Shown here piece by piece: positions 18,150 through 26,103 of a DNA stretch of 64,000 bases; within the stretch, counting starts at the first letter, position 1, and every line of letters begins with the position of its first letter. The translations under genes were made by a program, and so were the position numbers. The DNA comes from a bacterium. GTDB taxonomy: Bacteria > Auribacterota > Tritonobacteria > UBA1439. A model generated the notes under the pieces. That model ran no database searches and was not told the DNA's origin. It saw only the letters and a program-made list of their open reading frames with translations. The DNA lies in assembly GCA_028716845.1 (NCBI GenBank), contig JAQUPF010000007.1, positions 1 through 64,000 on the forward strand, read 5' to 3'.

Positions 18150-18635
18150 AGCGCGGGTAAAACCGCGCTCCGGGATACATTTAGACGGGTCGTAAACAAG
18201 GGCTAAATCATCGCTCAGATGGTTTAGCCCTATTTTTATGCTCTCCTCCCCGAGGTCCGCCCGCACCAGCACCAGCCGCATGAGCTCCCGCTGCTCGTAG
18301 GGTTTTATCCTGTTGAAGCACTCGTCAAATTGCTTCAAGCCCTCCCTGAGCGCATCCTCGTCAATCGCCTTCCGCTCAATCCTTTCAATCTGCCTGTCCA
18401 TTCCGCTGAGCGACTTCTCGATCTCCTCGCGCTTCCGGCCGAGCTCGTCAAGCTCCTCCCTCACGAACACCATCCCCGGCCCGCTGTCCCCAGGCACGAG
18501 CCGCTCCATGATCACCCTTGCCTGCTGTTTCAGGCCTTCCAGCTCCCTCGCCTGGAAGCGCCGCCGCTTGTAAAGCTCCGGCAGCTCCACCTTCAACCGC
18601 TTGTTGTTCTCCTTTACGAGCGTCCTCGGGAACAA
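18150..18635 (-). pseudogene. C-terminal fragment of a large serine recombinase
   Basis: ...EEIEKSLSGMDRQIERIERKAIDEDALREGLKQFDECFNRIKPYEQRELMRLVLVRADLGEESIKIGL; catalytic domain absent; truncated at the RAYT-element end. Confidence 0.65.
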
Positions 18636-18638
18636 CCG

Positions 18639-19289
18639 GGGTCAGACCTCTACTATTGACTAAAATGCGGCAGGTGGTATGATTGCAGCATGGCACGGCC
18701 ATTGAGGATCGAATATCCGGGGGCATGGTACCACGTCAGCAGCCGCGGGAACGAGCGAGGGAGGATATTCGGGGACGACAAGGACAGGCTGCGGTTTCTA
18801 GAGGCATTAGAAGAGAGCATCGAGAAGTTCGAGGTGGAAGTGCATTGCTACGTACTGATGGGCAATCACTTCCACTTTCTGTTGAGGACGCTGAAGGCGA
18901 ACCTGAGCAGGTTCATGCAGCGGTTCAACACGGCCTACACGGCATACTACAATCTGCGGCACCGCCGTGCAGGGCATCTGTATCAGGGGAGGTTCAAGGC
19001 GATCGTGGTGGAGGCGGATGAGTGCCTGAAGGATCTGAGCCGGTATCTGCACCTGAACCCGGTGCGGCTGAAGAAGTACAAGGAGCTGACGGTCGAGGAG
19101 AAGGCGAGGATACTGAAAGCGTACAGGCGGAGCAGCCTGCCGGGGTATATAGGATCAGGGAAGCGGGATGAATTCGTGAAGTATGATGCGGTGTTGGACT
19201 ATGCGGAAACGCATGTTGAAGGACAGGAGATTATCGAGGCGGGTAGAGAAGATTCACAAACTCTTTAGTCAATAGTAGAGGTCTGACCC
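18639..19289 (+). mobile_element. RAYT-type element with 26-bp terminal inverted repeats
   Basis: GGGTCAGACCTCTACTATTGACTAAA (18639-18664) and its exact reverse complement (19264-19289) bracket a Y1-type transposase gene. Confidence 0.9.
18690..19268 (+). CDS. REP-associated tyrosine transposase (Y1_Tnp), apparently C-terminally shortened
   Basis: MARPLRIEYPGAWYHVSSRGN...CYVLMGNHFHFLLRT...GHLYQGRFKAIVVE. Confidence 0.9.
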   Translation: MARPLRIEYPGAWYHVSSRGNERGRIFGDDKDRLRFLEALEESIEKFEVEVHCYVLMGNHFHFLLRTLKANLSRFMQRFNTAYTAYYNLRHRRAGHLYQGRFKAIVVEADECLKDLSRYLHLNPVRLKKYKELTVEEKARILKAYRRSSLPGYIGSGKRDEFVKYDAVLDYAETHVEGQEIIEAGREDSQTL

Positions 19290-19408
19290 TGTTGTTTTTG
19301 GCGCTAACGAGTTATGAAAGAGGACATTTCTAACGAGCTTTGACAATCCTGGAAGATTGTCTTGAGCGATATGTCACTTTAAGGCATACTAGTAATGGAG
19401 GTGAGCAT

Positions 19409-19618
19409 ATGACCTTCAAAACATTTACTGCTGTCCTTCATAAAGAAGCAGATATCTATGTCGCCGAATGCCCCGAAATCGGCACGGTAAGCCAGGGACA
19501 CAGCATCGAGGATGCAATCGCCAATCTCAAAGAAGCGACCGAGCTTTACCTCGAAGAATTCCCCCTTCCTGAGACGAGCCACCCCCTTGTGACCTCTTTC
19601 GAGGTTGCGCATGCCTAA
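19409..19618 (+). CDS. hicB: HicB-family antitoxin
   Basis: MTFKTFTAVLHKEADIYVAECPEIGTVSQGHSIEDAIANLKEATELYLEE. Confidence 0.9.
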   Translation: MTFKTFTAVLHKEADIYVAECPEIGTVSQGHSIEDAIANLKEATELYLEEFPLPETSHPLVTSFEVAHA

Positions 19619-19838
19619 ACTCCAGCGTGTTTCCGGCGGACAGGCTGTCCGCGCGCTGGAGCGTCTTGGTTTTATTCAGGCGAGACAGCGAGGTAGTCAC
19701 GTCGTTCTTAAGAAGAGGACACCGGAGGGCGATGTCGGTTGTGTGGTTCCCCTCCATAAGGAACTTGCGGTAGGTACCCTTCGTGGAATTCTCCGACAGG
19801 CAAAGATTGCGCCTGATGAATTCATGGAGAATCTCTAA
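19611..19838 (+). CDS. hicA: HicA-family toxin
   Basis: ALERLGFIQARQRGSHVVLKK...VPLHKELAVGTLRGILRQAKI; overlaps hicB by 8 nt. Confidence 0.9.
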   Translation: MPKLQRVSGGQAVRALERLGFIQARQRGSHVVLKKRTPEGDVGCVVPLHKELAVGTLRGILRQAKIAPDEFMENL

Positions 19839-19860
19839 TCTCGGCTAAGGCATATCCTCC

Positions 19861-19960
19861 TGTGCCCGTCCCGCACCGTCTTGAAGGAAATCCTCAATTC
19901 GTCAATAATTGTCAACGCTCTGGGATATCTCCGCCAGAGGCGGACAGGCGTCATGCCCGC
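19861..19960 (+). repeat. Dispersed repeat copy 2 (with internal insertion)
   Basis: tgcccgtcccgcaccgtcttgaaggaaatcctcaattcgtcaataattgtcaacgctctgggatat..cgtcatgcccgcca. Confidence 0.85.
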
Positions 19961-20004
19961 CAGAAATCCGGTGAGGGGGGAACATTCTCCCTCGCCGGAT
20001 TTTT

Positions 20005-20106
20005 TATATGGGGACTGGGCGAGAACCCGCAACGGGTGAGCTTGTGCTGAGCGAAGCCCCGAACGGAGTGAGGGGCGCAGTCGAAGCAAGCCCCGTCGGC
20101 CCCGCC
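20005..20106 (+). repeat. Copy B of the tRNA-tail-associated repeat seen at 13100-13202
   Basis: gggcgagaacccgcaacgggtgagcttgtgctgagcgaagccccgaacggagtgaggggcgcagtcgaagcaagccccgtcggccccgcca. Confidence 0.85.
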
Positions 20107-20159
20107 AGCTATTTTTAGGGGGAGGACTTAATACTATTCAGGTTCCTCCCCCTATGTTT

Positions 20160-20904
20160 TTACGCCTGATGAAGAGACGATCGACGTCTTCCACGTGCAT
20201 GCTGACGTGGCTGATGGATTTTAGCCCCGCCTTTAAGGAAATTACGCAGGGAGTCGGACTCGCTCTTCACGCTGTCGAGAACTTTCCTTCGCCATTTCCT
20301 CGGGAAACTTGAAAATATCTCCCGCATTCTCGACCGCTGAAGCGCATTACCCAGGATGAATTCCCCAAGTTCCTTTGCAGCGAGAAGGTCACGCTCCTCC
20401 TTCTCTCGCCGTGCCCTCCTTCGTGCGATGATGAACTTGTGCATCACATAGGCGGCTGGTTCGGGAAGCCGGACCGTAACACCGCCGTGTTTCGTCTCCA
20501 TCGTGTGATCTCCCAGAACAGTCAGAAATCTCAGAGGCTGCGCATTGATTCCCAGTGTGTCGATCCTGATCGGCCGGTCCGTCCCCTTCCCCCGCTCAGT
20601 TACGAGGAACTCGACCTCCAGATCGGGATGCCCGAACTTTACGAGGCCCGACGGATACTGCCTGACAGGCTCAAATCCCAACCTGCCGAGGATTGACGGG
20701 ATGTCGGCCTTCGCCTTCGCGAGTTGGCGCCCGGGAATCAGGAAGTCAAGGTCCAGGGTACGCACGAGGGGTATCTCCGGGGCATCATTGAAATAAGCCC
20801 GGTAAATAGTGGCACCAGCTCCCGATGAGGACGAGATTCTCCAAGACGCCCGCCTTCTGAAACTCCTTGAGGACCTTGAAGAAAAGCTGGCGTTGCTCAC
20901 TCAT
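20160..20904 (-). pseudogene. GSU2403-family-like nucleotidyltransferase fold protein, frameshifted near its N-terminus
   Basis: MSEQRQLFFKVLKEFQKAGVLENLVLIGSWC in one frame, IYRAYFNDAPEIPLVRTLDLDFLIPG... in another; break near 20808-20820. Confidence 0.7.
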
Positions 20905-21202
20905 GCAGGGCCTTTTTCAGCTCTTTGAGGTTGGCCTGAGCTTTTTTAAAAAGCAATTCAAGCCGTCTCCGGGACTGTATCCTCTCCCTGAGTTCCGCTA
21001 CTTTCGCCGACTGGACTCCTCCGAGGTATTTGAAGACGACTTTTCCTTTGGCTCTGTAAGCCAGATACGCGTAGAGACGACCTTTCCTTGCTTTTTCTGA
21101 AATAGACCCCTTGGGGAGCTTATCTATCTCTAACCGGTATTTATGGCAGAGTTGTTCAAGCCGCTGCTGTTCTTCCTTCAATATCGGCCTTAGTGCACTC
21201 AT
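20897..21202 (-). CDS. Small partner protein of the downstream nucleotidyltransferase (putative antitoxin-like)
   Basis: 101 aa ORF; stop overlaps the ATG of the NTase gene by 8 nt. Confidence 0.6.
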   Translation of the reverse strand: MSALRPILKEEQQRLEQLCHKYRLEIDKLPKGSISEKARKGRLYAYLAYRAKGKVVFKYLGGVQSAKVAELRERIQSRRRLELLFKKAQANLKELKKALHE

Positions 21203-21217
21203 TCTTTACCCCCGGCT

Positions 21218-21282
21218 GCCTAACATGTCGGAGAATATTCTACTTTGTTAGGCAACGCGCCGCAACACGAAGTTGCCTAACA
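21218..21282. promoter_or_regulatory. Nested inverted repeats upstream of the NTase pair
   Basis: GCCTAACA..TGTTAGGCAAC..GTTGCCTAACA plus AGAATATTCT palindrome. Confidence 0.5.
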
Positions 21283-21371
21283 GAAGTTACTCCCCCAGTC
21301 CGCGTAAGGCAACTGATGACTGATGTCCTGTACACCCGCCTTTTTCTCAGGCGGTAATTGCTATTTCCTCG

Positions 21372-21472
21372 GCACAGGCATATCCTCCTGTGCCCGTCCC
21401 TCACCGTTTTGAAGGATATCCTTAATACGTCAACAATTGTCAACGCTCTGGGATATCCGTCATGCCCGCCAG
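21372..21472 (+). repeat. Dispersed repeat copy 3
   Basis: ggcacaggcatatcctcctgtgcccgtccctcaccgttttgaaggatatccttaatacgtcaacaattgtcaacgctctgggatatccgtcatgcccgccag. Confidence 0.9.
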
Positions 21473-21478
21473 CTATTT

Positions 21479-21520
21479 CCGGGGGAGGACCTGTTGCTGT
21501 CAGGTTCTCCCCCTTTTTCA
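21479..21520 (+). terminator. Hairpin with T-tract after repeat copy 3
   Basis: cgGGGGAGgaCCTGttgctgtCAGGttCTCCCCCttttt. Confidence 0.65.
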
Positions 21521-21592
21521 TTCTGGGTGCACAGAATGCCGTTTGATAGGTGGTGGGGTGGTTACGCGGGTGGAGAGCGGCGTTGAAGCGAT

Positions 21593-21997
21593 TCAGCCCA
21601 CATGCGCCGAGACCCACCGATAGAATCTCGAGGCCGCTTTGACAATCTCCTCCGCCTCGGCCTTACGCATGGGGCGCCGCTCATATTGAATCATGTGCTT
21701 CCTGCCGATGATCCTCGAAAGTATCTTGGATTTCTCCCGGGCATCGGGGATAGTGATGGAAGCCACAAGCCCGCACACATCCCTGTGATCCTCCGAGGCG
21801 GAGCGAACTCTCTTCTCATGCACGCATATGGCATCGGCGGAGGATATCGCGCATTGCAGGGCAAGCGTCCCGGCCGCATTGTAATTCCCCGAATTCAAGG
21901 CGGCCACCATCTGGGAGTGGTTGTCTCCTGCCTTTCTGAGATAATCACAGGCCGCTGACGCGTCCTCCTGTCTTACTCTATGTCTTTCTGCGTTCAC
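21593..21997 (-). CDS. HEPN-domain protein
   Basis: GTG start overlaps MNT stop; all-helical; RSASEDH (Rx5H) motif; ends ..KAASRFYRWVSAHVG. Confidence 0.75.
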   Translation of the reverse strand: MNAERHRVRQEDASAACDYLRKAGDNHSQMVAALNSGNYNAAGTLALQCAISSADAICVHEKRVRSASEDHRDVCGLVASITIPDAREKSKILSRIIGRKHMIQYERRPMRKAEAEEIVKAASRFYRWVSAHVG

Positions 21998-22628
21998 TGG
22001 AGTCGCCGCCTCCCGGATCCATGCCGTGCACGACAAGATATGACCGCATGAGGGTTTCCACAGGGGGAAGGCGCCTCTGCATTCTTCGCACAAATTCGGC
22101 CGATGTTTTGATGTACGGGTCGAGATGCACCCCAAAATAGCCGAGGAACTTAGGGCAGATCTCATCTGCAAAGCACCGCTCGATCCGCGCCCTCGTCCGC
22201 GCGTCTCCGACAATCACGGCGACGTCGCAGTCGCTCCCCGCGCGAGTTGCGCCGTTCACAATGCTTCCATACAGCATCAGCGACTCGACGGCCGAGAGAA
22301 GCTTGTGCTTTCTCAGCTCAGTGACCAGGTAACGAGCCATGTCGTCCCGCAGCGCCCTTTCCTTGCCGAATGCGGGCGCGAGAATGTCCCTCACCGTGCG
22401 ATGGCCGTGGTTGAGGCGGTATATATGCTGCCGACCGATGATCTGCCGCTCCACGATGCGCTCGTCCAGCAGTTCCTTCAATGCGCTGTGCGCGGCGGGG
22501 GCGCTGAGCCTTGCGCGCCGCGCCACCTCCCTCCCCGAAGCCATGTAATCCTTGGTCCGTGACGTGAAATGGCGGAGTATTTTGACCTTGGCCCTTGAGT
22601 CTAGAACACTATCCAACTTGTCGTTCAT
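21978..22628 (-). CDS. wHTH-MNT nucleotidyltransferase (HEPN/MNT partner)
   Basis: N-terminal winged helix (SGREVARRARLSAPAAHSALKELLDERIVERQ) plus LYGSIVNGATRAGSDCDVAVIV. Confidence 0.85.
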   Translation of the reverse strand: MNDKLDSVLDSRAKVKILRHFTSRTKDYMASGREVARRARLSAPAAHSALKELLDERIVERQIIGRQHIYRLNHGHRTVRDILAPAFGKERALRDDMARYLVTELRKHKLLSAVESLMLYGSIVNGATRAGSDCDVAVIVGDARTRARIERCFADEICPKFLGYFGVHLDPYIKTSAEFVRRMQRRLPPVETLMRSYLVVHGMDPGGGDSSERRKT

Positions 22629-22800
22629 GGCAGTTCAAGTGTAATGTAATCCTTACAAGTGTAAAGTCTAGTTGACAATATCTCGGGGGTCAACAACAAT
22701 CTCAGCCGTATCGTTGCTATTGTCCTTCCAGGGCCATAATATCCCAAGGCTCGTCTTCCCCCATTTTTCCGCTCCGGGCAGCATCTGCCCTTACCCCTGG

Positions 22801-22900
22801 CACAGGCATATTCTCCGGCGCCCGTCCCTTACTGTTTTTAAGGATATCCTCAGTACATCTATGAATGTCAATGCTCCGGGATATCCGTCGTCCCCGCCAG
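22801..22900 (+). repeat. Dispersed repeat copy 4
   Basis: cacaggcatattctccggcgcccgtcccttactgtttttaaggatatcctcagtacatctatgaatgtcaatgctccgggatatccgtcgtccccgccag. Confidence 0.85.
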
Positions 22901-22906
22901 CTATTT

Positions 22907-22941
22907 CCGGGGGAGGCCTGAACGGCCTCCCCTTTTTCATT
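22907..22941 (+). terminator. Strong rho-independent terminator after repeat copy 4
   Basis: GGGGGAGGCCtgaacGGCCTCCCCtttttc. Confidence 0.8.
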
Positions 22942-22996
22942 GGGCGTTGAAAGATGCGTCATTTGAGGGCATGGTAATAGTTGTCGCGGGTGTTAT

Positions 22997-23053
22997 ATGA
23001 CCTCTAAGACTTTCACCGCGGTCCTGCACAAAGAGTCGGCCCCGCGAAGATTT
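22997..23053 (+). pseudogene. hicB 5' remnant
   Basis: MTSKTFTAVLHKES then divergence; matches intact HicB start MTFKTFTAVLHKEA at 19409. Confidence 0.7.
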
Positions 23054-23116
23054 TGCATTCCGGTGACAATTGAGTGACAACCCCGCTCGGGAGGAATCGG
23101 ATAATACGCGCCGAGG

Positions 23117-24346
23117 ATGAGTGATGCGCACATGCACGAGGCGCCGTTTGTGATGAGAGCCGCCCCCTTCGCCGTGCTCGCGGTTCTGCTCTCCGCCGTG
23201 ACGCCGACCGCCCGGGCCGATGCGGCGCGCGCCTATTCCAGCCCGCTGACCATCACCACCTACAAGACCAACAACGAGGGCCATCTGATCACCTTCCCCG
23301 ATGGGACCACCCTGGCGATAGACTGCGCGGACGGGGACATCGTCACCAAGTCCCACTTCCACGCCGACCACTGCGCTTCATGCGACAAGGTCGGCGATTA
23401 CCACAGGAACAACGTCATCCCCGGTGACATCCTCTACAGCAAGGACGGCGTGACGGTGCAGGTCGTCGCCGCCAACGCCAAGGTCATCGGTGAGGAGCGG
23501 GCGTTCGTGAATTGCCCCGCGAGCGACGAGAACAGGATGAGCATGGCCCTGCTCGTCAGCTACGGGGGATTTGACTATCTGACCGCCGGCGATCTGACGA
23601 GCCCCGTAGAAAACCGCCTGGGGAGAAAGCTCGCGGACATGGGCGTGGAGGTGGACGTCCTCAAGGTGAGCCATCACGGGAGCAAGTCCAGTTCAAGCCT
23701 GACCTTCCTGCAGGAGATCCTGCCCGAATACGCCGTCGTCGCCGGCAGTGCGTCCCAGCCCTACCAGGAGACGCTGGACAACCTGCGGGACGCCGGGGTG
23801 GAGCGGATCTACTACGCGTACGACTATCCCCTCGAAAACGACCGCGTCTTCAGGGCCAACAGCAACGTCACGATCACCACCGACGGCTACGAGTACACAT
23901 TCTCGGGCGATGGCTTCGAGCATGGCCCCTTCCCGGTGGACGAGGACGCCGAACCGATCCCCACCCCGGCTCCGGCTCCGGCGCAGCCCAATCGCATCCG
24001 GGTCGTGACGAATCCCTCGATCGCGCTGGCCGGTGACCCGTTCAGCGTACACGTGGCGGTGCAGCCGGTTCTTGACAGGCCGTTCGACGCCTACGTGGTG
24101 ATCCACGGCCCCGCGGGCGTCCACTCGGTCAGGTTCGGCAACTCCCTCGCACCCGGCGTGATCCCGATCGCGCAGAGGATCATCTTCCTGCCGACGGTCT
24201 ACTCCGAGACTCTGCTGCAGATGGCGATTCCGCAGGTGCCCCCCGGGCAGTACCACGTCGTCGCCGCCCTCGCCGACATGGGGAGGGGGGTGACGGGGGT
24301 CGGGGACACGTTCGAGGTGGACACGACGTCTTTCTGGGTGGAATAG
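23117..24346 (+). CDS. Exported metallo-beta-lactamase-fold (ComEC-like) hydrolase
   Basis: Signal peptide; KSHFHADHCASCD; YLTAGDL; KVSHHGSKSSSS. Confidence 0.8.
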   Translation: MSDAHMHEAPFVMRAAPFAVLAVLLSAVTPTARADAARAYSSPLTITTYKTNNEGHLITFPDGTTLAIDCADGDIVTKSHFHADHCASCDKVGDYHRNNVIPGDILYSKDGVTVQVVAANAKVIGEERAFVNCPASDENRMSMALLVSYGGFDYLTAGDLTSPVENRLGRKLADMGVEVDVLKVSHHGSKSSSSLTFLQEILPEYAVVAGSASQPYQETLDNLRDAGVERIYYAYDYPLENDRVFRANSNVTITTDGYEYTFSGDGFEHGPFPVDEDAEPIPTPAPAPAQPNRIRVVTNPSIALAGDPFSVHVAVQPVLDRPFDAYVVIHGPAGVHSVRFGNSLAPGVIPIAQRIIFLPTVYSETLLQMAIPQVPPGQYHVVAALADMGRGVTGVGDTFEVDTTSFWVE

Positions 24347-24537
24347 CCGTCACGCGCGGCTATGGCCGTGCCGCCCCCGCCGTCGCTCCAGGGATGGGCG
24401 ATCGGGGAGAACGCGGACCGCACCTTTGCCCCTCTTCCCATAGCACTGTGTGCCGCGCTAGCCCCTGATCCCTTATCCCCGCGTTATTGCCGGCCGCGCC
24501 CTCCTTTTGTTTGGTACCATGATGTTGCCGGGGCGAA

Positions 24538-25971
24538 ATGCGCGCCATGGAACGATCCATTGTCGCCGTCTTTCTGATTGCGGCGGCGATATGCACATCG
24601 TGTGCCCGCCGGGGGGCTCAGCCGACCGCGATGCAGCCACTGAGACGCTCCATCCACATCCATGCCACGCCGGACGACTGGATCGGCCGAGAGGCGGTCT
24701 CGTTCTCCCTCGATTCGAAGGCGGAGTTCGACGCCGCCGTCGCGAAGGCCGTCGGCGCGCTCGGCGACCGGGTGGAACTGCTCGGCATCGGCGAGCCGCT
24801 CCACGGCGGCGAGGAGATCCTCATCCTCCGCAACCGGCTCTTCCGGCGCCTCGCGGCGGCGCACGGCTTCACTGCCATCGCCGTCGAGAGCAGTTTCCCG
24901 CGGGGGCGCCTCGTGAACGGGTACGTGGCCGGCCGGGGGCCGGCGACCTACGACGAAATCCGAAACGACGGATTCAGCCACGGCTTCGGCCTTCTCGAGG
25001 CGAACCGGGAACTCGTGGAGTGGATGCGGGCGTACAACGCCGATCCCTCCCGCCGCGTCGAGCTCCGGTTCTACGGCTTCGACGGACCGCTCGAGATGAC
25101 CGTCGCCGCCAGTCCGGGCGTGGCCCTCCGTTCCGTCCTCGACTACCTCGAGTCGATCGATCCCGCCGCCGGCCGGAGGCATCGCGGGCGCATCGAGCCG
25201 CTCCTCGGCCGGGACGCCGACTGGGAGAACCCGGCCGCGGCGATGGACCCGACGAAGGCGGTGGGCCTGTCGTCGGCGGCGACCGCCCTGCGGATCGCGA
25301 CGGAGGATCTCATCACGGAGCTGCGCATCCGCCGTCCCGAGCTTGCGGCGGGGAGCGGCGGGGAGCGGCTCGCGGAGGCGCTCCACGACGCCTCGATGGC
25401 GCGGCAGCTGCTGAACTACCACGCCGCGCTGGCGCGGGAGTCGGACGAGCGCCTCAACGTACTGCTCGGCATCCGCGACGCGATCATGGCGGACAACCTG
25501 GTTCACATCGTGTCCCGCGAGCGGGGGCGGGGGAAGGTGCTGGCCTTCGCGCACAACGCCCACCTCCAGCGGGGGATGGCGACGATGCAGCTCGGCCCGC
25601 ACTCGTGCGCCTGGTGGCCGGCGGGGGCGCACCTCGACGCCATCCTCGGGACGCGCTACGCCGTCATCGGTTCGGCGGTGGGTGTCTCGGCCGAGAACGG
25701 CATCGGCCGGCCCGAGGAAGGCACGCTCGAGGCGCTCCTCACCGCCGTGCCGGGGCCGGCGCTGTTCATCCCGACGCACGCGGGGAGCTGCCTTCCCCCC
25801 GCGGTGGTCGCGGCCCTCCCGACCCGATCGGGCAGCGCGAGGAACCCGACCTATTTCGCCCTCACCCCCCGGAGCCTCACCGATTTCGACTGGCTGGTCT
25901 TCATGGATGCAATGGCCTACACCCGCGGCGGTCCCTCGCTGCCGGAACCGGACGGCGGCACGAAGCAGTAG
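24538..25971 (+). CDS. Erythromycin-esterase-family lipoprotein
   Basis: Lipobox-like ICTSC; LLGIGEPLHGGEE, IAVESSFPRGRLVNGYV, AFAHNAHLQRG. Confidence 0.85.
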   Translation: MRAMERSIVAVFLIAAAICTSCARRGAQPTAMQPLRRSIHIHATPDDWIGREAVSFSLDSKAEFDAAVAKAVGALGDRVELLGIGEPLHGGEEILILRNRLFRRLAAAHGFTAIAVESSFPRGRLVNGYVAGRGPATYDEIRNDGFSHGFGLLEANRELVEWMRAYNADPSRRVELRFYGFDGPLEMTVAASPGVALRSVLDYLESIDPAAGRRHRGRIEPLLGRDADWENPAAAMDPTKAVGLSSAATALRIATEDLITELRIRRPELAAGSGGERLAEALHDASMARQLLNYHAALARESDERLNVLLGIRDAIMADNLVHIVSRERGRGKVLAFAHNAHLQRGMATMQLGPHSCAWWPAGAHLDAILGTRYAVIGSAVGVSAENGIGRPEEGTLEALLTAVPGPALFIPTHAGSCLPPAVVAALPTRSGSARNPTYFALTPRSLTDFDWLVFMDAMAYTRGGPSLPEPDGGTKQ

Positions 25972-26057
25972 ATCCACGTCCCTCGGGATACTGAACTGCG
26001 ACCGCTTCCGTCGCGGCTCCCGACCGTAACCTGGTGGATAGATTGATCTCATGCCCT

Positions 26058-26080
26058 GACAATGGTATATTTCCATTGTC
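26058..26080. promoter_or_regulatory. 8-bp inverted repeat upstream of DUF5666 gene
   Basis: GACAATGG-tatattt-CCATTGTC. Confidence 0.5.
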
Positions 26081-26103
26081 TGTGAAAGAGACGGGAGGTG
26101 TGC

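Noticed and set aside
18030-18160. C-terminal part of the 18030-18635 minus ORF as recombinase sequence
   Set aside because: GGHDGYPRALTIIDVLRITFNTVRDGHR is read-through into dispersed repeat copy 1; the same pseudo-peptide appears at the other copies.
21218-21282. Integron attC site
   Set aside because: GCCTAAC...GTTAGGC resembles attC outer cores, but the span is too short and no IntI or cassette array is visible; treated as operator-like inverted repeats.
13060-22941. Possible CRISPR array
   Set aside because: Repeats are ~80-140 bp, widely separated by genes and diverged; no short regular repeat-spacer pattern.
13000-23000. Prophage or ICE
   Set aside because: No capsid, terminase, portal, relaxase or intact integrase genes; better described as a decayed composite island.
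24360-24577. 71-aa ORF between the MBL-fold and erythromycin-esterase genes
   Set aside because: No RBS, low-complexity Pro/Arg content, no recognisable family.
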